DNA of 63,613 nt from Candidatus Pelagibacter sp. (lineage in GTDB: Bacteria; Pseudomonadota; Alphaproteobacteria; Pelagibacterales; Pelagibacteraceae). A program made the position numbers and the translations under genes. Below are positions 48,257-57,967 of this stretch, one piece after another. The stretch covers positions 1 to 63,613 of the forward strand of contig PAGZ01000044.1 in NCBI GenBank assembly GCA_002704625.1. Direction: 5' to 3'. The notes below the pieces were generated by a model that had not been told where the DNA came from, searched no databases, and was given only the letters and a program-made list of their open reading frames with translations. Within the stretch, counting starts at the first letter, position 1, and each line of letters starts with the position of its first letter.

Positions 48257-48790
48257 ATGATTATTCAATGTTCATCATGTGAAAAGAAATTTAGTGTTCC
48301 AGACGCGGCTATAACTGCGACAGGAAGGCTGGTGCAGTGTAGTTCTTGTGGAAATAAATGGACTCAATATCCAGTCCAGGAAAAACCAAAAATACCAAAA
48401 ATACCAAAGACAATTCAACCAAAAATACAAAAAAAGCCAAAGGATAAAATTATAAAGAAAAAAGGACCAATTCCATATTCAAAAGAATATATGCAACAAA
48501 AGTGGGGTACCTCTTTAAAAAATTATGCAGCTGATACTGGTTTATCCAAAAAAACTTCAGGTAAAATAAAAGTCGCAAAACAAAAAAATATAAAAATAAA
48601 AGAAAAACCTGGCTTTGGTTTTTTTAACTATATAATAACCTATTCTATTTTTTTTATTTTTTTAGTTGGTATTCTTAACTTTGAGAAAAGCAGATTATCA
48701 AGGAAGTTTCCTATATTAGAACCTTATATTGAGCATTTTTTTGAGTCACTGGAAATTTTCAAAATACTTATTTTAGACTTTTTTAGATAA
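48257..48790 (+). CDS. Zinc-ribbon (MJ0042-type) protein with one membrane helix
   Basis: The 177-residue protein begins with the zinc-ribbon MIIQCSSCEKKFSVPDAAI and the second Cys pair in VQCSSCGNKW, the pattern of the MJ0042/zinc_ribbon_5 domain. A Lys/Pro/Ile linker (KIPKIPKTIQPK and on) follows. A membrane helix lies at about 125-142 (ITYSIFFIFLVGIL), with a short C-terminal part. Alphaproteobacteria have such a gene of unknown role, often near cell-division or RNA-processing genes. The product is probably an inner-membrane protein with the ribbon in the cytoplasm. aacS follows after six bases. Confidence 0.8.
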   Translation: MIIQCSSCEKKFSVPDAAITATGRLVQCSSCGNKWTQYPVQEKPKIPKIPKTIQPKIQKKPKDKIIKKKGPIPYSKEYMQQKWGTSLKNYAADTGLSKKTSGKIKVAKQKNIKIKEKPGFGFFNYIITYSIFFIFLVGILNFEKSRLSRKFPILEPYIEHFFESLEIFKILILDFFR

Positions 48791-48796
48791 AATTTA

Positions 48797-50764
48797 ATGA
48801 AAAGAAATCAGGCTTCATTATGGTCACCAAATGAAGAAATCAAAAAAAGATCAAATCTAAGATTTTTCTGCAAACATTTAGATAATAAAAAAATGCTTAA
48901 ATACAATCAGAATTTTCCAAGATTGTGGAAATGGTCTGTCAATAACCCGGTTGATTTCTGGTCTGAGGTTTGGAATTTTACAAAAATTAAGGGATATAAA
49001 GGAAAAAAAATTATATCCAAAAATAAAATTTTTTATAAAAATATCTTTTTTGAGGACTCAAGGTTAAATTACGCTGAAAACCTTCTTCCAAAAAAAAATA
49101 ATGATATAGCGCTAAATTTTTTATCTGAAAATGGAATACATAAAAAAGTTACCTGGAAAAAATTATACGAAGATGTTTGTAAGTTTTCATATTTTTTTAA
49201 AGATATTAATTTAAAAGAAAAAGATAGAGTTGCAGCCTATGTTCCAAACACGATAGAAGCAGTTGTATCTTTTTTAGCCACATCAAAAAATGGACTAGTT
49301 TGGTCATCATGTTCACCTGATTTTGGTATTGAAGGTGTCGTTGACAGATTTTATCAAATTAAACCAAAAATTTTAATTACGTGTGATTATTATTTTTATA
49401 ATGGTAAAAAAATTAATATATTAGAAAAAATACCAAAATTATTAAAAAAAATTAAATCAATTAAAAAAGTTATTGTATTTCCTTATTCTGGAAAATTTCA
49501 AAATAAGATAAACACAAAATTCTTAGATTTTAATAAAATAATAAAGAATTCAAAATCTGATTATTTTTTCAAAAAATATAAATTTAATCATCCACTTTAT
49601 ATATTGTATTCTAGTGGAACCACAGGAGTTCCAAAATGTATCACTCATGGAGCAGGAAATGTTCTTATTGAACACAATAAAGAATTTTCTTTACATTGTA
49701 ATATTTCAAACAGAAATAAAATTTTTTATTATACTACCACTGGTTGGATGATGTGGAATTGGTTAGTTGGTGGCTTATCTCGTGGTGCCAATTTATATTT
49801 GTACGATGGCTCTCCTACATACCCTAGAAAGTCTTCTTTACTTGATTTTTGTTCGAGGGAAAAAATTAATTTATTTGGTGTCAGTGCAAAATTTATTGAT
49901 TTTCTTAAAAAAGAAAAATTGAATTTCAAAAATTTAAATTTTTCTGATTTAAAAATTATTGCCTCGACTGGTTCACCTCTTGTAAAAGAAAGTTTTGAAT
50001 ATGTTTATAAAAATATAAAAAAAAATGTTCATCTTGCATCTATTAGTGGTGGAACTGATGTTGTTGGGTGTCTTGTATTAGGAAATGCATTCTCTGATGT
50101 TTATTCAGGAGAGATACAAGGTGAAAGCCTTGGTATAGATGTTGATGTATTTGGAGAGAATGGAAAAAAAATTAGAAAATACGAAAAGGGAGAACTGGTT
50201 GTCAAAAAACCCTTTCCTACAATGCCTATAAAATTTTGGAATGATTTTAAAGACAGAAAATTTAAAAAAGCTTATTTCTCTAAATTTAAAAATATTTGGC
50301 ACCACGGTGATTTTGTTCAGAGAACGATTAATGGTGGGTATATTATACATGGAAGATCTGACGCAACATTAAACCCTGGTGGTGTCAGAATTGGAACAGC
50401 CGAAATATACAGACAAGTAGAAAATATTAATTTTATAAAAGAAAGCCTAGTTGTTGGTCAAAATTGGGATGATGATGTAAGAATAATATTATTTGTCGTT
50501 TTAAATTCAAAGATAAAACTTGTAAAAAACGATATTGAATTCATTAAAAATAAAATTAAAAAAAATTGCTCGCCTAAACATGTGCCAAATAAAATTATAC
50601 AGATACCGGAGATACCTAAAACGAGAAGTGGGAAAATAGTTGAAATAACAGTTAAAAAAATTATCCATGGAGAGAAAGTCGAAAATTTACAAGCAATAGC
50701 AAATCCAAAAAGTCTAGATTTTTTTAAAAAACTTTATAAAAATTATTTAAATAATGAGCAATAA
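48797..50764 (+). CDS. Acetoacetyl-CoA synthetase
   Basis: ATP-dependent ligase of the acyl-adenylate family that would activate acetoacetate or a similar short 3-oxo acid. The 655 residues have the AMP-binding P-loop YSSGTTGVPKCITHG, the TTTGWMMWNW region, the HHGDFV turn, GRSDATLNPGGVRIGTAEIY and the catalytic Lys in PKTRSGKIVEI. The N-terminal LWSPNEE opening and overall length fit acetoacetate-CoA ligase better than acetyl-CoA synthetase. The small next gene overlaps its end by 11 bases. The natural substrate is inferred from family likeness only. Confidence 0.88.
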   Translation: MKRNQASLWSPNEEIKKRSNLRFFCKHLDNKKMLKYNQNFPRLWKWSVNNPVDFWSEVWNFTKIKGYKGKKIISKNKIFYKNIFFEDSRLNYAENLLPKKNNDIALNFLSENGIHKKVTWKKLYEDVCKFSYFFKDINLKEKDRVAAYVPNTIEAVVSFLATSKNGLVWSSCSPDFGIEGVVDRFYQIKPKILITCDYYFYNGKKINILEKIPKLLKKIKSIKKVIVFPYSGKFQNKINTKFLDFNKIIKNSKSDYFFKKYKFNHPLYILYSSGTTGVPKCITHGAGNVLIEHNKEFSLHCNISNRNKIFYYTTTGWMMWNWLVGGLSRGANLYLYDGSPTYPRKSSLLDFCSREKINLFGVSAKFIDFLKKEKLNFKNLNFSDLKIIASTGSPLVKESFEYVYKNIKKNVHLASISGGTDVVGCLVLGNAFSDVYSGEIQGESLGIDVDVFGENGKKIRKYEKGELVVKKPFPTMPIKFWNDFKDRKFKKAYFSKFKNIWHHGDFVQRTINGGYIIHGRSDATLNPGGVRIGTAEIYRQVENINFIKESLVVGQNWDDDVRIILFVVLNSKIKLVKNDIEFIKNKIKKNCSPKHVPNKIIQIPEIPKTRSGKIVEITVKKIIHGEKVENLQAIANPKSLDFFKKLYKNYLNNEQ

Positions 50765-50963
50765 ATATTTGGTAAAAGATATTCTTGAAGCTGTCGATGT
50801 TTTTTTGAGCAAAAAAGAAATCAAAATTAAGTCTAATAAAAAAATTTCAGAAGAACCGTTAAAATTAACAAATGAAATTAAATCAATTAAAAACAAAAAA
50901 AGTGAATTGCCAAAAGATACAGAAGATATTATTGCACAAGCTGAAGAATATTTAAAAAAATAG
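50754..50963 (+). CDS. Small Lys-rich protein of unknown function
   Basis: I do not recognise this 69-residue protein. It is charged (Lys, Glu, Asp) and likely helical at both ends, with a disordered middle (KSNKKISEEPLK) and the ending EDIIAQAEEYLKK. The start overlaps the end of the acetoacetyl-CoA synthetase gene by 11 bases, which suggests translational coupling and supports its being real. Its stop is one base from the stop of the convergent fusion gene. Confidence 0.55.
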   Translation: MSNKYLVKDILEAVDVFLSKKEIKIKSNKKISEEPLKLTNEIKSIKNKKSELPKDTEDIIAQAEEYLKK

Positions 50964-50964
50964 C

Positions 50965-53505
50965 TTAATTTTCTAAATCTTTAATACTTAAAAATTTATC
51001 TGATAATTTAGTATTATTTTCTTTTATATCTTTATAAAAATTCCAAGCTAAAACTAAAATTGTATTTTCTTTATCGTTTATCTTATCTTTGCTTACTATT
51101 GGAATTTTTACTCCAGGGATGAATTTCCCATGTTTTAACTTATTATCCTCTACTATAAAATCAATCTCTTCTGAAATACCAAAAAAATTTAATGCGGTTG
51201 TGGCTTTAGCAGGCGAACCATAACCAATTAATTTTTCACCACTATTTTTCAATTTAAGGATATTTTTTTTAACATTTTTTTTAATTTGGTAAATTTTTTC
51301 AGCAAATTTTTTATAAGTTTCAAATTTTTTAATACCAAATTTTTCTTCTTGTCGTAAAAGTTCTCTGACACTTTTATCGATTTTTGGTTTTTTTTCTTTT
51401 TTTACATATATACGTAAAGAACCACCGTGTGTGGAAATTTTTTCTGCTTTAATTATTTTGGCATTAAATTGATTAAAAAAGTTTTCCAAGGAAGTTAAAG
51501 ACCAATAATTGTAATGTTCGTGATAAATATTATCAAAAGTTAGATCTTGTAATGTGTTAAGTAAGTATTGGACTTCGATAATTATTGTTCCGCTATTTTT
51601 CAAAATTTTTAACATACATTCTGTCATTTCTTTGAGTTTATCTGAATGTGCAAAAACATTCGAAGCAAGAATAATGTCTGCATTCTTATTTATTTTTTTT
51701 AGATTTTTTTTCTCTAAAAAACAATTAATTGTTTTAATTTTGTTTTTATTTGCTATTTTAGCAAGATTTTTTGCTGGTTCAACTCCTACAATTTTATTGA
51801 AACCCAAATCTTTAAATGGTTTTAATGCTACCCCATCATTACTTCCGATATCTAAAATATAAGATTTCTTTGATAATTTTAATTCTTTTAAATATTTTTT
51901 TGCAGCATCTTCAAAATGTTTCCTAAAAGATTTTGAAGTTGATGATGTATACAAATAATTTGAAAACATCTTCTTTGGATCAACTGAAACTGACAATTGG
52001 CAATTGAAACATTTGGGACAAAAATTTATCTCCAAAGGATAAAGTTCACATTTATCATCTTTTTTCTTTAACAAGTTATTTGCTAAAGGTTGATACCCTA
52101 AAGAAATAACCCTTTTTAAATCTGTGTTGCCACAAGACCTGCATTCAAACTTATAACAGCTTAATAAAAGTTCTTTTTCTTTATCATCGACAATATTATG
52201 TTTTATAGTATGAGTAACACCATAATTTTCATGCTCCCTTTCTCCTCTAACCAAATTTAAGAAAACTGTATCTTTGGTAAAAACCATAGTGTGGGCAACA
52301 TTTGGTTTTATAACTGATAGTTGTCCTTCGTTTACTACTTGGGTAATTTTAGGGGAGTTTGGATTCAATAGATCTTGGTAAACTTCTATTATTTGTCCTT
52401 TTGTAAATAAACATTTTTGTTCTTGTTGAGGATGATAGTGATTAGCTCTCATAGTACCTTTTTTTGAGTCAATTAATCCTATCAAATTTATGGGTTCGGT
52501 AAGTTCATGGTTGCTTATTTTTCCTCTAGAGTCTTTATACTCATCTTCTCCATTTTTGACATATTCTATATCTTTAACTAAATCTTTTTTTGACCACCTA
52601 TCGATCATTTCTTTGATGCTTTGCTCGAGAGTATAAAGAAATTTGAAACCAAATCCTAAAAGTTTTTTATTAGATAAAGAATATCCAAGATTAGGTATTC
52701 TATCGTTAGTTTTTACAATTTTTGTTCCTGGTTTAATTTTTTTACAAATACTTGCAACATCCTCTACAGTAACTGCATCTTTTGAAACATTAAATACTTG
52801 GTTATTTATATCATTTTTATGTTCCATGAATTTAAAACATCTTGCTGTATCAATTAATGGAACTAAAGTTTTTAATTGTTTTCCTCCACCAAAAAGTTTT
52901 ATCGTACCGTTTTGTGAAGCAATCATAGAAAATAAATTTGGCATAATATTTAATCTGGTAGCATCATTTGAATGTCCATATACCGATCCTAATCTTAAAA
53001 TTACAAAGTTTTTCCCTGATTTTTTTAATTGTTCTTCGTTTTTATCTTTTCCGATTGAGTAAGGTAATAATGGAAATTTATCAAAATCTTCTTCTATATT
53101 TTCCGTTAGAGAGTCTTTTCCCTCATAAACAACGTGGGTTGATGGAAAAATTATTTTACATTTTTGCGGAGTATTAGAAATAATGATTGACATACCTTTT
53201 TCAGCTACATCATTCATCTCTTTATCTTTTTCTGGATTTTGCTCATCTTTTGTTCTTGCTACATCTGTAATGCCTGCTAAATGATGAACCACATCTGCAT
53301 CTTTTAAATATTCATCTACAATTTCTGAATTTCTTATATCTGCATGAACAAAATTCATATTCCAATTTCTTAATTGGTTTACTCTTTCAGATATAAACCT
53401 GTTATCAATAACTGTTATTTGATTATTCCAGCTCTCTCCTGAATATATCTTGCAGAGCTCAGTTCCTATATATCCTAGACCACCAGTAATAACTATTTTT
53501 TTCAT
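50965..53505 (-). CDS. Fusion of NAD-dependent sugar epimerase/dehydratase, cupin and sugar C-methyltransferase
   Basis: An uninterrupted 846-residue protein with three parts. Residues 1-305 form an extended short-chain dehydrogenase with the NAD motif TGGLGYIG (7-14) and the catalytic YSIGK (149-153). Residues about 310-445 are a cupin with HYH at 356-358, glutamate in QQEQKC and His405, like sugar 3,5-epimerase or isomerase relatives. Residues 450-846 are a sugar C-methyltransferase: zinc site CRSC (455-458) and CPKC (496-499), SAM motif ILDIGSNDG (550-558), the YHEHYNYWSL loop (661-670) and the C-terminal GYGSPAKATT (761-770). Together they could build a branched, C-methylated deoxysugar nucleotide. 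No other sugar genes adjoin it. The order and the substrates are inference. Confidence 0.85.
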   Translation of the reverse strand: MKKIVITGGLGYIGTELCKIYSGESWNNQITVIDNRFISERVNQLRNWNMNFVHADIRNSEIVDEYLKDADVVHHLAGITDVARTKDEQNPEKDKEMNDVAEKGMSIIISNTPQKCKIIFPSTHVVYEGKDSLTENIEEDFDKFPLLPYSIGKDKNEEQLKKSGKNFVILRLGSVYGHSNDATRLNIMPNLFSMIASQNGTIKLFGGGKQLKTLVPLIDTARCFKFMEHKNDINNQVFNVSKDAVTVEDVASICKKIKPGTKIVKTNDRIPNLGYSLSNKKLLGFGFKFLYTLEQSIKEMIDRWSKKDLVKDIEYVKNGEDEYKDSRGKISNHELTEPINLIGLIDSKKGTMRANHYHPQQEQKCLFTKGQIIEVYQDLLNPNSPKITQVVNEGQLSVIKPNVAHTMVFTKDTVFLNLVRGEREHENYGVTHTIKHNIVDDKEKELLLSCYKFECRSCGNTDLKRVISLGYQPLANNLLKKKDDKCELYPLEINFCPKCFNCQLSVSVDPKKMFSNYLYTSSTSKSFRKHFEDAAKKYLKELKLSKKSYILDIGSNDGVALKPFKDLGFNKIVGVEPAKNLAKIANKNKIKTINCFLEKKNLKKINKNADIILASNVFAHSDKLKEMTECMLKILKNSGTIIIEVQYLLNTLQDLTFDNIYHEHYNYWSLTSLENFFNQFNAKIIKAEKISTHGGSLRIYVKKEKKPKIDKSVRELLRQEEKFGIKKFETYKKFAEKIYQIKKNVKKNILKLKNSGEKLIGYGSPAKATTALNFFGISEEIDFIVEDNKLKHGKFIPGVKIPIVSKDKINDKENTILVLAWNFYKDIKENNTKLSDKFLSIKDLEN

Positions 53506-53543
53506 AACTTTTATAGCTTTTGATGCAAAAGAATATTAAACTA

Positions 53544-55931
53544 TTAATGGGTGCTTGTAACTTCTGATTTCTCTTTGCTCTTGTCTGAAACTTGATCTAT
53601 TTCTACCCATTTAACGGGTTTTAGTTCTTTAGTTAAAGCATGTTTTAATACTTCATCAACAGTTTTAACACTGATAATTTCTATGCTTTTTCTAATAATT
53701 TCAGGTATTTCAACTAAATCTTTTTGGTTATCTGAAGGAATTAAAACTTTTTTAATACCTGCTCTGTGCGCCGCTAAAAGCTTCTCTTTTAAACCACCTA
53801 TTTGAAGTACATTTCCTCTCAAAGTTACCTCTCCCGTCATAGCAACATTTTTATTCACTGGTACACCTGTTATTGATGAAATAATCGAGGTTACTATCGC
53901 TATACCAGCGGAGGGACCGTCTTTGGGCGTTGCACCTTCAGGAACATGAACATGAAAATCTTTTTTTTCAAAAAGTGGTGGTACAATCCCAAACTCAATA
54001 GATTTTGACCTAACATAAGATTTTGCTGCTTTTACAGACTCTTGCATAACCTCGCCTAATTTACCTGTTATTTGCATTTTACCCTTACCCGGCATATTAA
54101 CTGACTCAATTTTAAGAATTTCTCCACCAACCTCTGTCCATGCAAGACCAGTAGAAACTCCTACTTTGTTTTCATTTTCTATTTCACCGTAGTTATATTT
54201 TTTTACTCCTAAATATCCATTTATGTCGTTTTCAATTAGTTCATTATTTATTTTTTCACTGGAATCGATTTTTTTAACCATTTTTCTTGCTATTTTTGAA
54301 ATCTCTCTTTCAAGATTTCTTACTCCTGACTCTCTTGTATAATCCCTAATAATTTTTTTAATTACCTCTTTAGATATCTTCCATTCATTACTTTTTAATC
54401 CATTATCATTGCTTTGTTTTGGAATTAAAAATTTGTGAGCTATATTTGTTTTTTCGTCTTCGGTATAACCAGGTATTCTAATAATTTCCATTCTATCCAA
54501 TAATGGCGGAAGTATATTTAAAGTGTTTGCAGTTGTAACAAACATTACGTCTGATAAATCATAATCAACTTCTAAATAATGATCGTTAAATTGTTTATTT
54601 TGTTCAGGATCTAAAGCTTCTAATAAAGCAGAGGATGGATCGCCTCTATAATCGCTTCCAACCTTATCGATTTCATCTAATAAAAAAAGTGGATTTTTTG
54701 TTCCAGCTTTTTTCATCATTTGAATTATTTTGCCTGGAAGAGATCCAATATAAGTTCTTCTATGGCCCCTAATTTCTGCTTCATCTCGAATTCCTCCTAA
54801 AGAAATTCTAACAAACTTCCTGCCAGTTGCTCTTGCTATCGATTTTCCTAGTGAAGTTTTTCCAACACCCGGTGGTCCTACAAGACAAAGGATTGGCCCT
54901 TTTAATTTTTCAATTCTTTTTTGAACTGCTAAAAATTCAATTATTCTCTCTTTAACTTTTTCTAAACCATAATGATCTTCATCTAAAATTTTTTGAGCAG
55001 TATTTAAATCTTTTATAACTTTGCTTTTATTACCCCAAGGCAAATCTACCATCCAATCAAGATAGTTTCTTACAACTGTAGCCTCTGCTGACATTGGGCT
55101 CATCGATTTTAATTTCTTAAGTTCAGCGAGGCATTTTGACTGGGCTTCTTTGGGCATCTTTGCTTTTAAAATAGAATTGCTTAAGGTAGAAATTTCGTCT
55201 TTACCTTCCTCAATTTCACCTAATTCTTTTTGAATTGCTTTTAATTGTTCATTTAAATAATACTCTCTCTGAGTTTTTTCCATTTGGTTTTTAACTCTAC
55301 CACGTATTTTTTTCTCCATACTAATAACGCTAGTTTCTTTTTCAATAATTTCATAAATTTTCTCAAGTCTTTTAGTTAAATCAAAAGTTTCAAGTAGCTT
55401 TTGCTTTTCAAAAAGCTGAATATTTAGGTTAGAAGATATGTTGTCTGCAATATCAGATGTTTTGGTTAGAGATTTTAAGTTTTTTGTAAAATCTGCTACA
55501 TCCTTTTTACTTAAATTTGATAACTTTTCAAACTTTTTAATTAAACTTTGAGATAAATTTTTGCTTTGTTCATTATCACCTGTAGAAGAAACTTTGTTTA
55601 TTTCACAACTCAGGTATTTCTTTTCTTCGTTTTTAATAGAATTAATTTTTACTCTATCTATACCTTCAACTAAAACTTTCACTGTCCCATCTGGAAGCTT
55701 TAATAATTGTAAAATTTTGCTAAGACATCCATAAGAATAGATATCCTGGTCTTTTGGATCATCAACTTCAGAGTTTTTTTGGGTCACCAAAACTATTGAC
55801 TTATCGGTCTTCATCACCTCTTCGAGTGCTTTAATAGACTTTTTTCTACCTACAAAAAGTGGAACTATGGTAGACGGAAAAATTACTATGTCTCTTAACG
55901 GGAGTAATGGTTTGAAATTATCTGAACTCAT
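53544..55931 (-). CDS. lon: ATP-dependent protease Lon
   Basis: Cytoplasmic AAA+ protease for damaged and regulatory proteins. The 795 residues have the N-terminal LON domain (FKPLLPLRDIVIFP at the start), the Walker A GPPGVGKTS at about 350, Walker B FLLDEIDK, and the protease domain with the catalytic serine near residue 674 in PKDGPSAGIAI and the lysine in GGLKEKLLAAHRAG. It follows clpX with a 45-base gap in the tig-clpP-clpX-lon order. The sequence is complete and normal. Confidence 0.98.
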   Translation of the reverse strand: MSSDNFKPLLPLRDIVIFPSTIVPLFVGRKKSIKALEEVMKTDKSIVLVTQKNSEVDDPKDQDIYSYGCLSKILQLLKLPDGTVKVLVEGIDRVKINSIKNEEKKYLSCEINKVSSTGDNEQSKNLSQSLIKKFEKLSNLSKKDVADFTKNLKSLTKTSDIADNISSNLNIQLFEKQKLLETFDLTKRLEKIYEIIEKETSVISMEKKIRGRVKNQMEKTQREYYLNEQLKAIQKELGEIEEGKDEISTLSNSILKAKMPKEAQSKCLAELKKLKSMSPMSAEATVVRNYLDWMVDLPWGNKSKVIKDLNTAQKILDEDHYGLEKVKERIIEFLAVQKRIEKLKGPILCLVGPPGVGKTSLGKSIARATGRKFVRISLGGIRDEAEIRGHRRTYIGSLPGKIIQMMKKAGTKNPLFLLDEIDKVGSDYRGDPSSALLEALDPEQNKQFNDHYLEVDYDLSDVMFVTTANTLNILPPLLDRMEIIRIPGYTEDEKTNIAHKFLIPKQSNDNGLKSNEWKISKEVIKKIIRDYTRESGVRNLEREISKIARKMVKKIDSSEKINNELIENDINGYLGVKKYNYGEIENENKVGVSTGLAWTEVGGEILKIESVNMPGKGKMQITGKLGEVMQESVKAAKSYVRSKSIEFGIVPPLFEKKDFHVHVPEGATPKDGPSAGIAIVTSIISSITGVPVNKNVAMTGEVTLRGNVLQIGGLKEKLLAAHRAGIKKVLIPSDNQKDLVEIPEIIRKSIEIISVKTVDEVLKHALTKELKPVKWVEIDQVSDKSKEKSEVTSTH

Positions 55932-55976
55932 ATCCTTATTAATATGGATACTAAAATGATTTTTTTCAAGTTAAAT

Positions 55977-57230
55977 TTAAGCTACCGATGTGGATTTACC
56001 TTTTGAATAGGTAATTATTGGCTCAGATTTTCCCTTTGCGACAGATTTGTCGACTGTAACCGATTCGATATTCTCCATATCAGGCAAAGCAAACATTGTT
56101 TTTAACAATATAGACTCTAAAATTGACCTTAATCCTCTAGCTCCAGTTTTTTTACTAATAGCTTTTTTTGCAATTTCTGACAAAGCTTCTTCTCTGAACT
56201 CTAAATTAACATCTTCGAATTCAAAAAGTCTTTTGTATTGTTTTAAAAGTGAATTCTTTGGTTCTTTCAGTATTTTAATTAAAGATTTTTCATCTAATTC
56301 TTTAAGAGTTGCAATTATAGGCATTCTGCCAACAAATTCGGGAATTAATCCATATTTAATTAGATCCTCTGGTTCGAGATTCTGAATTATTTCTGAAATT
56401 GATTTTTCGTCATTTCCTTTTACTTTTGCACCAAATCCAATTGAAGTTCCTTTGCCTCTACTTTCAATAACTTTATCAAGACCTGCAAAAGCTCCTCCAC
56501 AAATAAATAAAATATTTGTTGTATCAACCTGTAAAAATTCTTGTTGAGGATGCTTTCTACCTCCTTGTGGCGGGACACTTGCAATTGTTCCCTCCATAAT
56601 TTTTAATAGTGCTTGTTGTACACCTTCGCCTGATACATCTCTTGTAATAGAGGGATTTTCTGACTTTCTACTAATTTTATCTACTTCGTCAATATAAACA
56701 ATTCCCTTTTGCGCTTTTTCAACATTGTAATCAGCAGCTTGTAAAAGTTTTAAAATTATATTTTCTACATCTTCACCAACGTAGCCGGCTTCTGTTAAAG
56801 TTGTTGCGTCGGCCATAGTAAACGGAACATCTAAAATTCTTGCTAGAGTTTGAGCAAGCAAAGTTTTTCCACAACCTGTTGGACCTACTAAAAGAATATT
56901 TGATTTTGACAATTCAACATCTTTATTACTTTTGCTTTCATGACTTAACCTTTTGTAATGATTGTGTACTGCTACTGAAAGAACTTCCTTAGCATAAGTT
57001 TGTCCTATGACATAATCATCTAAAATCTTACAAATCTCTCTTGGTGTTGGAACTCCTTCTTGATGCTTAACAAGATAACTTTTGTTCTCTTCTTTGATAA
57101 TATCCATGCAGAGTTCAACACACTCATCGCATATAAACACTGTAGGACCTGCTATAAGTTTTTTAACCTCATGCTGGCTCTTTCCGCAAAATGAGCAATA
57201 AAGAATATTTTTATTATTTTCTGTAGCCAT
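55977..57230 (-). CDS. clpX: ATP-dependent Clp protease ATP-binding subunit ClpX
   Basis: Unfoldase partner of ClpP. The 417 residues start with the zinc-binding domain [11 protein letters not shown]...CDECVELC, then the Walker [13 protein letters not shown], Walker [12 protein letters not shown], the pore-2 and sensor region [13 protein letters not shown] and the ClpP-contacting IGF loop (seen as SIGFGAK). The 79-base gap after clpP and 45 before lon may hold own promoters. Confidence 0.98.
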   Translation of the reverse strand: MATENNKNILYCSFCGKSQHEVKKLIAGPTVFICDECVELCMDIIKEENKSYLVKHQEGVPTPREICKILDDYVIGQTYAKEVLSVAVHNHYKRLSHESKSNKDVELSKSNILLVGPTGCGKTLLAQTLARILDVPFTMADATTLTEAGYVGEDVENIILKLLQAADYNVEKAQKGIVYIDEVDKISRKSENPSITRDVSGEGVQQALLKIMEGTIASVPPQGGRKHPQQEFLQVDTTNILFICGGAFAGLDKVIESRGKGTSIGFGAKVKGNDEKSISEIIQNLEPEDLIKYGLIPEFVGRMPIIATLKELDEKSLIKILKEPKNSLLKQYKRLFEFEDVNLEFREEALSEIAKKAISKKTGARGLRSILESILLKTMFALPDMENIESVTVDKSVAKGKSEPIITYSKGKSTSVA

Positions 57231-57309
57231 AACGAATCAATATATCAATTTTAAATGTTAGAATGAATCAAGGCAAGCATAAGTTGAATGGAGTTCTATA
57301 TGTTGTGTA

Positions 57310-57921
57310 TTATTTTCTCTTTTCAACTACTGAGTCAATTAAACCGAAATTCTTGGCTTCTTCCGCGGTCATAAAATAATCTCTTTCAAGAGCCTGTGAA
57401 ATTTCTTTAACAGATTTTCCTGTATGTTTAGAGTAGATCTTATTCAATCTCTCTTTTAATGATAAAATCTCTTTTGCATGAATTTGAATATCTGTAGCTT
57501 GTCCCTGAAATCCAGCCGAAGGTTGATGAACCATTATTCTTGAATTTGGTAAAGAAAATCTTTTCCCTTTATCACCAGCTGCTAATAAAAAAGATCCCAT
57601 TGAGGATGCTTGTCCAATACATAAAGTAGATACAGGTGATTTAATATATTGCATAGTGTCATAAATACCTAGACCAGATGTTACTAATCCTCCTGGGCTA
57701 TTTATATAAAAAAAAATTTCTTTCTTTGGATTTTCTGACTCCAAAAATAAAAGCTGGGCAGTTACTAATGATGCGATAGTATCATTTACAGTTCCTACCA
57801 AAAAAACAATTCGCTCCTTTAGAAGTCTTGAATAAATATCATAAGCTCTTTCACCTTTGGTGGTTTGCTCAACTACCATAGGCACTAGATTGTTTAATTG
57901 TTCTTCAATTTTACGAATCAT
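57310..57921 (-). CDS. clpP: ATP-dependent Clp protease proteolytic subunit ClpP
   Basis: Serine protease barrel that degrades substrates fed by ClpX. The 203 residues have the catalytic serine in [14 protein letters not shown], the histidine in [15 protein letters not shown] and the aspartate near the C-terminus ([15 protein letters not shown]). The N-terminal [21 protein letters not shown] is typical. It lies between tig and clpX. Confidence 0.98.
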   Translation of the reverse strand: MIRKIEEQLNNLVPMVVEQTTKGERAYDIYSRLLKERIVFLVGTVNDTIASLVTAQLLFLESENPKKEIFFYINSPGGLVTSGLGIYDTMQYIKSPVSTLCIGQASSMGSFLLAAGDKGKRFSLPNSRIMVHQPSAGFQGQATDIQIHAKEILSLKERLNKIYSKHTGKSVKEISQALERDYFMTAEEAKNFGLIDSVVEKRK

Positions 57922-57967
57922 GGCAGTTAAGCTTATACAATTTTAAAAGAGTTTTTGCTAATTTTTT

